DNA from: Mytilus galloprovincialis
Lineage: Eukaryota > Mollusca > Bivalvia > Mytilida > Mytilidae
Direction of reading: 5' to 3'
NCBI RefSeq assembly: GCF_965363235.1
Contig: NC_134842.1
Coordinates: 34,432,505-34,496,504 of the forward strand
DNA: 64,000 nt
The translations under genes and the position numbers were made by a program. Below, piece by piece: positions 48,410 to 59,538 of this stretch (the first letter of the stretch is position 1; the number at the start of each line of letters is the position of its first letter). The notes under the pieces are model-generated. The model had not been told where the DNA came from and ran no database searches. It saw only the letters and a program-made list of their open reading frames with translations.

Positions 48410-51400
48410 GGTTAATTGCTGTCCCATTGACGTTTACCCCACATTTTGAATTGTTTTTGCTGCACACTATATATTTTTAAACATGCAGTTCATGTATTAT
48501 TTCATGAATAACAGAGTGAAAATACTGAAGAGAACATCAAAGGACTCTATAAGAGCCTTTTATAACTAATAATGCGGTAATGGCTTTGCTCATTGTTGAA
48601 GGCCGTACAGTGACCTATAGTTGTTAATTTCAGTATTACTAAGTCTCTGGTGGAGAGTTGTCTCATTGGCACTCATACCAAATGTTCTTTTTATATCAAT
48701 AGAAAAAAGAAGAAATTGTCTTCACTGGGGACTTTAGATCTGAAACCTGTAGTCTTCAGTTTAGCAGGGACTTAACTTAACTCTTTATGGCCTTTTTTTG
48801 TCATTTTTGCACATAGGATCTAAAGGACAACGCCAGTGCAGAAAAGCTATGCTTCCAAAACGACATGTTTACTTAGCTACTAAATAATGCATCAAAATAA
48901 TGACTTTGCGATATATTCCTAGAAATTTAAGCAACTCTTGGACATAAAACACACCCTTTCTTATGAAGACTAAAAATTGTATATACAGGTTTCTACCTAC
49001 AGTTTGAATCCGGACTTTTTATTCATTTTAACAGTTTAACTTGGTTAAAAGTTAATTATAGAAGGTCACCAACCTTAAATTGTGTTGGACTGAAAGACCT
49101 GAAAACATAGGCCCTACCTATCATGCTTTTACCCTTCCAACCTTGTATGTAAGTCTAGTAGTACTTCTTTGTCAAGCACTTGCTTGTAAAAAAAGGTAGC
49201 TAACATTTTGAAATATTTCTCAATAAATGTTTCTATTCCACAAGACAGTCATGAAGAATTGCCATTTGATGTAGCTGCATGCTTCATGTGCAGCGACACA
49301 TATATCAATCATAATATAAAAATATAGTTCCATATATGTGTTGCAAAACATTTCTTTAGTCAATTTGAAGTTCCGGTTAATAGATTCTACAAGGTATTCA
49401 CAGAGAGGTGTTATTGGATGAAGCTGATTCATGTTCAGCGACAAATATGTCAGCCACAATACAATAAGATAGCAATATGAATGAATTGCAAAACATTTCT
49501 TCAGTCAAATTAAAATTCGAGTTTATAGATTCTTGTTTACCAAACCAAAAAATCGATGTAGAAAACGTCTAAAATACACAATGCTTGATTTGATTGATAT
49601 TTTGGTGTTTAATGCCACTTTCATCACTATTGGCGTTTTCATTGCGGACAGTTTTTATATGTGGAAAATAAAATAAATAAAAAAAAAAAAAAACTTTTAC
49701 AAATGGTAGCGTCTGCCAAGTGAAAACTTCGTTCGTGTACATTTTTAGTCGCTGGGATGCTGTCTCATTGAGGGAGACGTGCATATCATATTTCACATTT
49801 TAGCGTGCACATGTCTTTTGGTTATTTTGATTGCTAGGTTGCTGTCCCTTTGACGTTTACCCCGCATTTTGATTTTTTTTTTTGCTGCACACTATATATT
49901 TTCAAACATGCAATACATGTGTTATTTCATGTATTATGAAGTGAGAAAATGTTAAAGAGAAGAGATAAGGACTAAGTAGAAAAAGAAGAAAAGATGTATT
50001 ATTTTTCGCCGTCAAAAACCGACCTGTTTCGTCGCTTATAAATCGGTTGTCTACAAATATAGTTCCTGTCATTTTTATGAATGTAAACTATAAGTAGTGT
50101 GTCTTTTAGGGGAACATTTTTGGCTTAAAGTTGTAAGTTATTTTATTTATGTTTTAGTGATTTGTATCATCATTTTGTAAAATTTTAACTTAAACAGATT
50201 GCATTGTGGGACTAAGTGTCAGAATTGTATGGATGGCAACTCTGTCTATATTAAAATGCTTAACAATCGTAACTTTAAAAGCGCAACTTTTAACATGCGT
50301 CTAATAACTTTATTTCTTGTCACTAAGCAGATCATAATAAGTAAGCACACAAGTACATGTCAAGATGTGCTACAGATTTAATGTTTTCTTTCTCACTGTA
50401 AATCTTCAACTGTGTGTTTGCATAAAAGAAATGTCTTCACTTGGGACTCTAGAGCTGAAACATGTTGTCTTCAGTTTAGCAGGGACTTAACTCTTCATGT
50501 TCTTTTTGTCATTTTTGCACAGAGGATCTAAAGGACACAGCCAGTACAGGAAAGCTATGCTTCCAAAACGACATGTTTACACTTAGCTACCAAATAATGC
50601 ATCAAAATAATGACTTTGCGATATATTTCTAGAAAATTTTGCAACTCTTGGACATAAAACACACCCTTTCTTATAAAAACAAAAAATTGTATGTATAAAG
50701 GTTTCTACCTAACGTTTGTAAACGGACTTCTTATTGAATTTTAAAGTTTAACTTGATTAAAAGTTAAATATAACACGTCACCAACCTTAAATTGTGTTGG
50801 GCTGAAAGACCTGAAAACATAGGCCCTACCTATCATGCTTTTATCCGACATCCCATATGTAAGGCTAGGAATACTTCTTTGCCATGCACTTGCATATGAA
50901 AAGAAGGTAGCTAACATTTTGAAATATTTCTCAATAAATATTTTTATTCCACAAAACATTCATGAAGAATTGCCATTTGATGTAGCTGCATGCTTCATGT
51001 GCAGCGACAAATATATCAATCATTATAGAAAAAGATAGTACAATATATGTGTTGCAATACATTGCTTTAGTCAATTTGAAGTTCCAGTTAATAGATTCTA
51101 CAAGGTATTCACGGAGAGATGTTATTGGATGAAGCTGATTCATGTTCAGCGACAAATATGTCAGCCACAATACAATAAGATAGTAATATGTATGAGTTGC
51201 AAAACATTTCTTCAGTCAAATTAAAATTCGAGTTGATAGATTCTTGTTTACCAAACCAGAAAAAGCGATGTAGGAAACGTCTAAAATACACAATGCTTGA
51301 TTCTATTGATATCTTGGTGTTTAATGCCACTTTCATCACTATTGGCGTTTTCATTGCGGACAGTTTTTATATGTGGAAAATAAAATTAAATCGAAAATAA

Positions 51401-52053
51401 ACCTTTTACAAATGGTAGCATCTGCCAAGTGAAAAGTTCGTTCGTGTATATTTTTAGTCGCTGGGATGCTGTCTCATTGAGGGAAACGTGCATATCCTAT
51501 TCACATGTTAGCGTGCACATGTCTTTTGGTTATTTGATTGCCAGGTTGCTGTCCCTTTGACGTTTACCCCACATTTTGAATTCTTTTTGCTGCACACTAT
51601 ATACTTTCAAACATGCAGTACATGTGTTATTTCATGTATTATAAAGTGAGAAAATGCTGAAGAGAAGAGCAAAGGACTAAGTAGAAAAAGAAAAATGATG
51701 TATTTTTTTTTTCGCTGTCAAAAATCGACCTGTTTTGGCTGCTCGTAAATCGGTTGTCTACAAATATAGTTCCTGTCATTTATATGAATGTATACTATAA
51801 TAGATAATGTGTCTTTATAAAGGAAAATTTGGTTGCTTATATAGGGAATCATTGAAGCGTGACTGGAGTGGGCCGGCCGCCACCTCTTTGGTCAGTCAGT
51901 GGGCCCACACTTATGTAAATTTCTGGATCGGCCACTGAAGGATGCATGACTTTTTTTACAATTTAACTTATACAGCTTGCATGATACTGTGGAATTAATT
52001 GTCAGAATTGTACAAATGGCAACTCTGTCTATTTTAACAGCTTTAAAGCCTTT
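48410..52053 (+). repeat. Tandem triplication, 1.4-1.7-kb units, third copy partial
   Basis: The start GACGTTTACCCC(A/G)CATTTT recurs near 48429, 49856 and 51558. Copy 1 (48410-49845) lacks about 300 bases and carries a dispersed repeat instead; copy 2 (49846-51547) is fullest; copy 3 (51548 to about 52053) stops where a transposon sits. Shared blocks include GGACTT...CAGTTTAGCAGGGACTTAAC, CGACATGTTTAC, GAAGAATTGCCATTTGATGT and ATGGTAGC(G/A)TCTGCCAAGTG. Confidence 0.88.
48590..48700 (-). repeat. Dispersed repeat inserted in triplication copy 1
   Basis: TTGTTGAAGGCCGTACAGTG, CCTATAGTTGTTAATTTC and TGGTGGAGAGTTGTCTCATT, the complement of the family represented at 57430-57755. It sits where copy 2 has its own sequence. 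Confidence 0.7.
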
Positions 52054-52056
52054 TAA

Positions 52057-54016
52057 GGGACCGTTCAATATTTATCAGATGGATGGGCCGGTGCAAAATG
52101 GGGAGGGGCAAGCACTTTTTTTGTGGAAATATTTGGATGGGCGAGAACTTTTTTTAATATATATAGTGGATGGGCTAGAACTTATTTTATTTGAAAAAAA
52201 TTTGCTTTCAATTTTATCGGTGTGGAGGAAATTCCTTTTGCAGGCACAAAAAACATAAGGGACATGGTCTCAACAATAATTTTCAGTTTAGGCCAAATCC
52301 AGATAGTCATCTTTAAATTGTTTTATAACTTTTTCAAATCAACATGGATTTTCATAAAACTTTACAATTATTTCATTTATATATTGATCTTATAAAATAC
52401 CAGGTTGTTTGGTAGTTTGGTTTATTGCTGTCATTCTATGAATTTAATAAATAGGTTAAAAAAAAGCTAAAATTTTCAGTTTTGGCTAAATCCAGATAGT
52501 CATCTTCAATTTTTTTTATAACTTTTTCAAATCAACATGGATTTTCATAAAACTCTACAATTATTTCATTTATATATTGATCTTACAGAATACCAGGTTG
52601 TTTGGTAGTTTGGTGAACTGCTGTCATTCTATGGATTTAATAAATAGGTTAAAAAAAAGCTAAAATTTTCAGTTTTGGCTAAATCCAGATAGTCATCTTT
52701 AATTTTTTTCATAACTTTTTCAGATCAACTGGCATTTTCATAAAACTCTACAATTATTTCATTTATATATTGATCTTATAAAATACCAGGTTGTTTGGTA
52801 GTTTGGTTTATTGCTGTCATTCTATGGATTTAATAAATAGGTTAAAAAAAGCTAAAATTTTCAGTTTTGGCTAAATCCAGATAGTCATCTTTAATTTTTT
52901 TTATAACTTTTTCAAATCAACATGGATTTTCATAAAACTCTACAATTATTTCATTTATATATTGATCTTACAGAATACCAGGTTGTTTGGTAGTTTGGTG
53001 AATTGCTGTCATTCTATGGATTTAATAGAAAGGTTAAAAAAGCTAAAATTTTCAGTCTAGGCTAAATCCAGAAAGTCATCTTTAATTTTTTTTATAACTT
53101 TTTCAAATTAACATGGATTTCCATGAAACTCTATAGTTATTTCATTTATATATTGATCTTACAGAATACCAGGCTGTTTGGTAGTTTGGTGAATTGGTGT
53201 CATTCTTATGGATTTAATAAAAAGGTTAAAAAAAGCTTAAATTTTCAGTTTAGGCCAAATCATTTGATAGTCATCTTTAAACTTCTTTATTACTTTTTCA
53301 AATCAATTTAGATCTTCATATAACTCTACAGCTATCTCATTTATATATTAATCTTACAGAATGCCAGGTTGTTTGGTGTTTTACTGTCAAATGTACGGAA
53401 TTAATTAATAGGTGAAAAAGGGTGCATTAAAGTCAAAAATATGTCTGCCTAAATTGCTTAAAAAGACCATAATTTCTTTTTTGAAAGATTAGATAAAGGG
53501 ACATTGGTATTTGAACTATATTTAACATGCTGTGCTATTAAGACAATAATTAGTAATTCAGCATATGATAATATTTTTACTAGTCCAAGAGCTATTGTCC
53601 CTTAGTTTAAATTATTTCCTTTATTTTAAATCAATATTTATCTGAGGCTGCAAATATAAAATCAAATATATACATGTATATTCATGCTGGTTTTAAAAAC
53701 AATAAAATGTATGGTTCTGATACACACTTAAATATTTATATATAAATGGAATTAACTAGCACATTTTAAATTTTGTATTTACACCAAAGTCTATTCTTTG
53801 ATTTCAAGACATAAACCTGCAAACTTTCAAATAGAAAAAGAACTTTAATATTTTTTTATTGTTTTAAGCTTTAGAGGGGCAAGGACTTTTTTTATAGATT
53901 TTTTTAGATGGGCGAGGACTTTTTTTCAGAATTTAAAAGGATGGGCATTAACTTTTTTAATGTATCAATATTAAGAATGCACCGGCCCATCCATCTGATA
54001 AATATTGAACGGTCCC
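52057..54016. mobile_element. 1.96-kb terminal-inverted-repeat element (PIF/Harbinger-like target site)
   Basis: Perfect 39-base inverted repeats at 52057-52095 and 53978-54016 (GGGACCGTTCAATATTTATC...). A 3-base TAA lies directly outside both ends (52054-52056, 54017-54019), as PIF/Harbinger elements leave. Both subterminal regions carry direct repeats of GATGGGCGAG(A/G)ACTTTTTTT. The centre is a satellite-like array (52279-53419). No transposase frame, so non-autonomous. It inserted into copy 3 of the triplication. Confidence 0.88.
52279..53419 (+). repeat. 193-bp tandem repeat, six units
   Basis: Units begin TTTTCAGTTT(T/A)GGC at about 52279, 52473, 52666, 52858, 53049 and 53242, spacing 191-194 bases. 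Core phrases are AAATCCAGATAGTCATCTTT, CATGGATTTTCATAAAACTC and ACCAGGTTGTTTGGTAGTTT. The sixth unit is the most diverged. The array sits wholly within the inverted-repeat element. Confidence 0.95.
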
Positions 54017-54511
54017 TAAGTCTGACTAATGATTAAATTTCATTGAATGCACAAAGAGTGACTGACAGAGTTATCCTTCTTCTTTAAACTCTTCTGTGTT
54101 AAAAGTAAATAAATGAAGGATATTTTCGGGAATGTATTTTACGCAAATTCCTCAACCATTTGTCAGTGAATGATAAAGTGCCCATATGGTAAGAAAAGGG
54201 ACGATCCATATACCTCTTTCCAATTCAATCATTATTGTTTTTATCATATGTATCAGTTTTTTTAGTGCAGTACGTTTTACACAAAAAGTGTATGTCTGCG
54301 TTTGTTTACATATTTTGTCATTTATGGTCATCTGATCAAATATGTCATTTCGAAACAACGGAGATGCCAACGTGTCCTGCATTATTTTTTGTTTAACAGC
54401 ATTCGGTGGATGTAATAATAATGTGAACTTCATATCAAACTTTAAATATAGAAAATTTGGTAAACGCACAAATTGTGTGGCTACATCATACAAATGAATC
54501 CATGATATCTT

Positions 54512-54880
54512 GGCCTATAACAAAATCGGACTACAACAAACTCGGCCTATAACATAATAATTATACACTCTATATTGTGGGACCCTCCTATAATGCCTTC
54601 TTTTACTTTAGGGGTCCCACAACCTATATATATATAAGCCGAAACCATATAAACAACCAATATAACAGACATATACAAGCCAATATCATATAAACAATCA
54701 ATACAACAGAATATATAATATTACAATTACAAAATGTATTTAAATACACACTATATTGTGGGACCCTCCATTTTTTAACAGTAATGTTGGGACCCCTAAA
54801 GTAAAGGAAGGCCACATAATTGGCCTCACAAAATCCAACTATAACAAACCTGGACTATACAAAACTCAGACTACTAGAAG
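54512..54880. repeat. 16-bp array interrupted by a GTGGGACCC inverted-repeat cluster
   Basis: Outer arms (54512-54560 and 54815-54880) are loose tandem copies of CGGCCTATAACAAAAT. Between them, the motif TTGTGGGACCC occurs at about 54574 and 54756, its complement GGGTCCCACAA at 54611, and GTTGGGACCCC at 54786. An imperfect inverted repeat of about 35 bases pairs 54586-54622 with 54786-54820, consistent with a small foldback or MITE. Confidence 0.7.
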
Positions 54881-57429
54881 AATATAAGTATGATCATGAT
54901 GATGTTTGATGTTGTTTTCTTTATTTCGAAATTAATTATCAAATACTTCATTTGAAATTAATTATGATTTACAACACCTACAATAAACGTATTTACACTT
55001 TTGGTATTTAGATGTATATTGCCTCTGAATGTCCTTATGTCAACTCCGAATAACCTTTTGATGTCAAGCACAGTCATTTTTTGGTTATGACGTCAAATGT
55101 TTTGAATTATGATGTCAAAGTTTATGGGAACCTGTGTGATTATATGTAATGGTGGACAAATTTGCATACAAGTGTAACTACGTCTATTAAGTAAATAATT
55201 TATTTTTAACATTTTAGAAGCGAGTAATATACATGATATACATTACGTTAACAAGATATGTTTAAAACTGAAGAAAAGTTACAATACATGCATTTAACAT
55301 GTTTAAGAGGGGGAATGAGCTTTATCAGGACTCCAGGATTAGGTGTTTTTAAGCTGGGGATTTCGGGATTAGTCCTTTAGGGATCAGGGAATTTCTGGAT
55401 GTCAGATTTAAATTTCTATGACTTAGGGACCTCAGGATTTCATGTTTTTAAGCCCAGGATTTCAGGATTAGAACCCCTCCTATCCCCCCACCCCCTCCCC
55501 CTCCCTCATTAAACAAAGAAAATCTACCACTTATTTGTCTTTTATAAATTATTATTTGTAATAGTGTCCCTCTCAAAATAGGCTATCATATGCATATCTT
55601 ATTTACTGGAAATATGACATCATGCCATATGTATTATTGACACATTTTTAATCACAACTGACACATGCACTGTCCACACTTGGGTTTTTGATTATTTTTA
55701 TTGCATGATCACACAAATACTCAGCTTTTCTGGAGCTCTGACACATGTTCCCTATGCATGCTATGATATGATCTTTCTAATTTTAACATGTTTAATGCCA
55801 AATTAGAGATTTTCCACCATTTTCACAATCCACTGATGAACATAGAAAATGATAATGATGGGGCATCGTGTACTGGGGAAACATTCTTGTTTACACCCAC
55901 AATGCAAAGAGTTATATTTTAGTACAATGTAGGAAGTTACTTACTGTGAGGGGTACAACTTATTTTTTTTAAGTAATATTTATATACTTGAAAATCAGAT
56001 GTAAATTATAAATTCATACTTTCTTTTATAATTATTAGTCAGTCATGGTCAATTTGTCAGTTTCCAATTTTCTTTTTTATTGATATTTAAAAAAATCCTT
56101 ACATTGTAGACTAGTAATTTTTTGAACTCCTTACACATGTTAAATTCTCAAGTTCATAACATGCTTCAATTTTTTTTCCTTTATGCATTTTATTTTTATT
56201 TATTTTTAGATAAGAGTTCATCATGTTCATTATTTTAACTCTAGAACTTTACAAAAAGATGTTATGGTACATTTTTGTACATGTATTTAAGTAAGCTCTT
56301 CATGGTCTTTATTAATGGTTCCCTGTATGCTGTTTACTTAAGTCAGTTTTACAAAATGTTTAAAAAAAACATACAAATGAGAATATTGTCATTTTACATG
56401 AAATTGTTCATTAATTTTATAAATTTCTAAATAGGAAATTAAAAACAACCATTAGTAACAGACAATTAAATAGTTATGTACTCAAGTAAAAAATACATTG
56501 TTACTTATTACAGTACATATATGTGCATACATTTATAAGGTAATTCTAAAAGACTTGGTAAGGGAGATAACTTAAATTTACCAATATAAATATAGATTAA
56601 TAATTAAAATTGACAGTGAAACTTCAAATGGTCTGCAATTTTATTCACTATTGTCTTCTTGTTTCGCCTACAAGGCAGACGTCATCAGTATATGGTATCT
56701 ACATGTACATGTATGTCTATGTCAGTCAGAGCTCAGACATATATAAGTCTGAATCTGCTTTTGACTTATAGAGGTCTTAATTTGTAAGTTTTAGGATTTG
56801 TCTCCCTTAAATGCAAGACAAAATACGACTTTAATAAGTCAAATTTTGATAAGCAAGAAATAATTGACCAGAATCAAAAAGTTGCAAAAATCGACTCCTA
56901 CAACATTTTGTACAAGTCGATAAGTTATCAAAATTGGTTAACTTCAACATGTTCAAGACCCAAGCATATTTATAAAAAGGTCATGCATCTAAATCAAATA
57001 ATGACAACATTGAAAGACAATGCTTTGTCTTCTAAAGAAAAATATGAATGAGAGTCTAAAAAATCGGAGATAATGTTAATTAACCTTACAATGCAACCAC
57101 CTGGAACCACACATAATGAGGTAAAACATCTGTTTTTAGTTAGGATGTTCAATTAGATAATTAACATGATTAAATATAGACAATAGATATCTCAAGTCCT
57201 TGTGGACTCTCAGACAGGGTTTTGCTGTCATAGGTGGTGTACTTTGGCCACCAAGTAAAATCAAGTTTTTTCACCAACATAAATAGACCTTTTAAAACAA
57301 GTCTGTCATTTTCTGACTTAAATAAGTCTAAAATTGAAAACACATTTTTATAATAAATACATGTTTTAGATTGAAATACCCTATGGCATGAAGTTCAAAA
57401 CCCATATGAATTTAACATAAATATAAGAA

Positions 57430-57755
57430 GATGTGGTATACATGTATGTGCCAATGAGACAACACTCCATCCAAGTCACAATTTATAAAAGTAAACCATT
57501 ATAGGTCAAGGTATGCATGGTATGGTCTTCAACATGGAGCCTTCACTAGACAGGCTTATGCTGAAAACAGCAAGCTACATGTATATTTTTAAGGGCCTCA
57601 AAAAATTACTAGTGTAAAACCATTCAATCAGGAAAACCAATGGTCTAATCTGTATAAAAAAAAATGTGGAACGAGAAACAATTTGAATCACATCAACAAA
57701 TGACGACTACTTAACATCAGATTCCTGTAAACAGGTGCAGGGTTTGTAAACGATT
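57430..57755 (+). repeat. Dispersed mussel-type repeat, near full length
   Basis: GTGCCAATGAGACAACACTC, TAAACCATTATAGGTCAAGG, TATGGTCTTCAACATGGAGC, CAAATGACGACTACTTAACA and CAGATTCCTGTAAACAGGTG. It is related to the 8560-8810 family and lies 145 bases before the first SARM1 coding exon, inside the upstream intron. Confidence 0.7.
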
Positions 57756-57896
57756 TAATGGTACCAAACCTTTAACCTTATTTGACACAACTGTGTAACA
57801 TCACAACATAGTAACACACTATAAAATATCAATTGGATATAAGTTTAATATGAAAAAGGAAAAAATTGTGTATCAAACTTGTTAATTTTTTTTCAG

Positions 57897-59538
57897 AATA
57901 ATGGATAGGAAGGGGAAATTGAGATCATTAGACAATGATGATGATGACGATGATTTTGATTCCATGTTTAGTAGGACTGGTCCCCTGTTGGAAAGGAAAG
58001 GTATCAGATCCATGAATAAATTTGATCCAGACAAAATGATCGACAAATCTGTATCAGAAAGTTCCTTGTTTAAAGAAGCAAGAGCTCAGAAATCCAACAA
58101 ATCAGTATCGTACAAAGCAGCTGCACACAGTTCCTCAGATAATATAGATGACAACACAGGGATATTAGGGAATAAGAAAGTTTCTGAAAGTGCCAAAGTC
58201 TATTTTGATTTATCCAAGTCTGAGGAAACGGAACAAGCTGCTATGAGTATGAAGATGTCCAGTAAGGATGAAAGAGGCAAGGGAAAAATGGTCCAAGCTG
58301 AGGCCAGTAAAAGTAGTGTTCAGATGGGTCAAAAGTCATCAGTAGAGGCGTACAAACAAATAGACAGTAAGAGTAAGGGTATAATGTCCTCACAAGCCTC
58401 TGAAGAATCTAGCTCTTACTCCAAATCTAAAGAAGTAAAATTTCGCAGCTCAGAATGTTCATCCGTGCAGTCATCCATGTCGTGTTTATCTCAAGATTCT
58501 TTCTCACAAGACGCCATTATTGATGATTTGATGGAGAAAGAGGAAGCTGTACCTGCTCTATGTTTAAAATATCCCCTTGAACTCCCCCCGTCATACTCCA
58601 GTGACTCTCATATTTCCTGGCAGTGCCTAACAAATCTAAAAGTCAGTTATCAAAAATCTTCAAGAAATTTAGAACAACACATAGAAGCCATAAAAAATGC
58701 AAATGGTAATGTTAACGAGGAGATAAAACATTTAAACAGCATTTTAAGAGTAATAGAACATGCATGGAAAATGGAAATATATGGACGAGACTTATCCTAC
58801 GGTTTATGTGATGTCATCAGACAGGAGGGAATTCTGGATATGGTCATACAAAATTGCTCATCATCAAATAAAGACCTTCTTAAAGCATCTGCTGGTCTAC
58901 TCGAACAAATACTATCAACAGAAAATAGAAAATACGTGGTCGATAATGGTCTAGAAACGGTTATCAACATGACGTTAAGTTTGAAAGATAATCACGAATT
59001 TGCAAAATATACAACCGGTATCTTAGAGGGATTGTTTAAGGTGTCTGCTGAGGCAGCATCTAAAATGGTGGCACTTGGTGGACTTGATATTATACTTCAC
59101 TGGTGTAGAAGTGCCGATCTTGGAGTATTACGACGATGTGCCAAAGCTATTTCTAATTTGTCTTTGTTTGGAGGAAGTGAAGTTCAAGAGGAAATGGCAA
59201 CACATAATGTTCCTGAGTGGTTATTCCCCTTGGCATTTATGGCAGACGACAATATTCGCTATTATGCCTGTTTAGCAATTTGCGTCCTTGTCGCCAATAA
59301 AGAACTTGAAGCAGCTGTGATGAAATCTGGGACATTGGACCTTGTAATGCCATTTATAAACAGTACAAAACCATCAGTTTTTGCTAAAAATGACCTTGCA
59401 CATCGTCAAGGTCGTGACAGCATCTACTTGGAACACCTCATCCCTTTACTATCTAGTCGAAGAGAAGAAGCCCAAGCCCTTGCTGCTTTTCATTTTGCGA
59501 TGGAAGCTGGGATAAAAGCTGAACAAGGAAGAGTTGGG
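57897..59538 (+). CDS. SARM1: SARM1 first coding exon: N-terminal extension and ARM repeats
   Basis: The only long coding exon in the window, 546 codons from the ATG at 57901. An Asp run follows the start ([13 protein letters not shown]); residues 50-200 are rich in Ser and Lys and look disordered. ARM signatures: [64 protein letters not shown]. Donor GGG|GTAAAT in phase 0; reading through gives a short tail and stop, so the intron is needed. The start could move if an upstream exon codes in frame. Confidence 0.95.

Larger units (their letters stand above)
41521..57896. other. Intergenic region between gene B and SARM1
   Basis: 16.4 kb with no supported conserved gene. It carries the repeats and elements listed separately. 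The intervening stretches 41521-43485, 43626-45435, 46021-48409 and 54881-57429 are AT-rich and hold only short chance frames; 55470-55510 is a C-rich tract. Gene B's promoter and SARM1's 5' exon or promoter must lie here or beyond, unrecognised. Confidence 0.65.

Noticed and set aside
52027..52258. Frame with two GWAR/DGLE-like repeats near the left end of the 1.96-kb element
   Set aside because: It translates the subterminal direct repeats GATGGGCGAGAACTTTTTT; it is repeat structure rather than a gene.
57420..57900. SARM1 promoter immediately upstream of the ATG
   Set aside because: A polypyrimidine tract and CAG acceptor directly precede the exon, so this is intron sequence; the real promoter is farther upstream.
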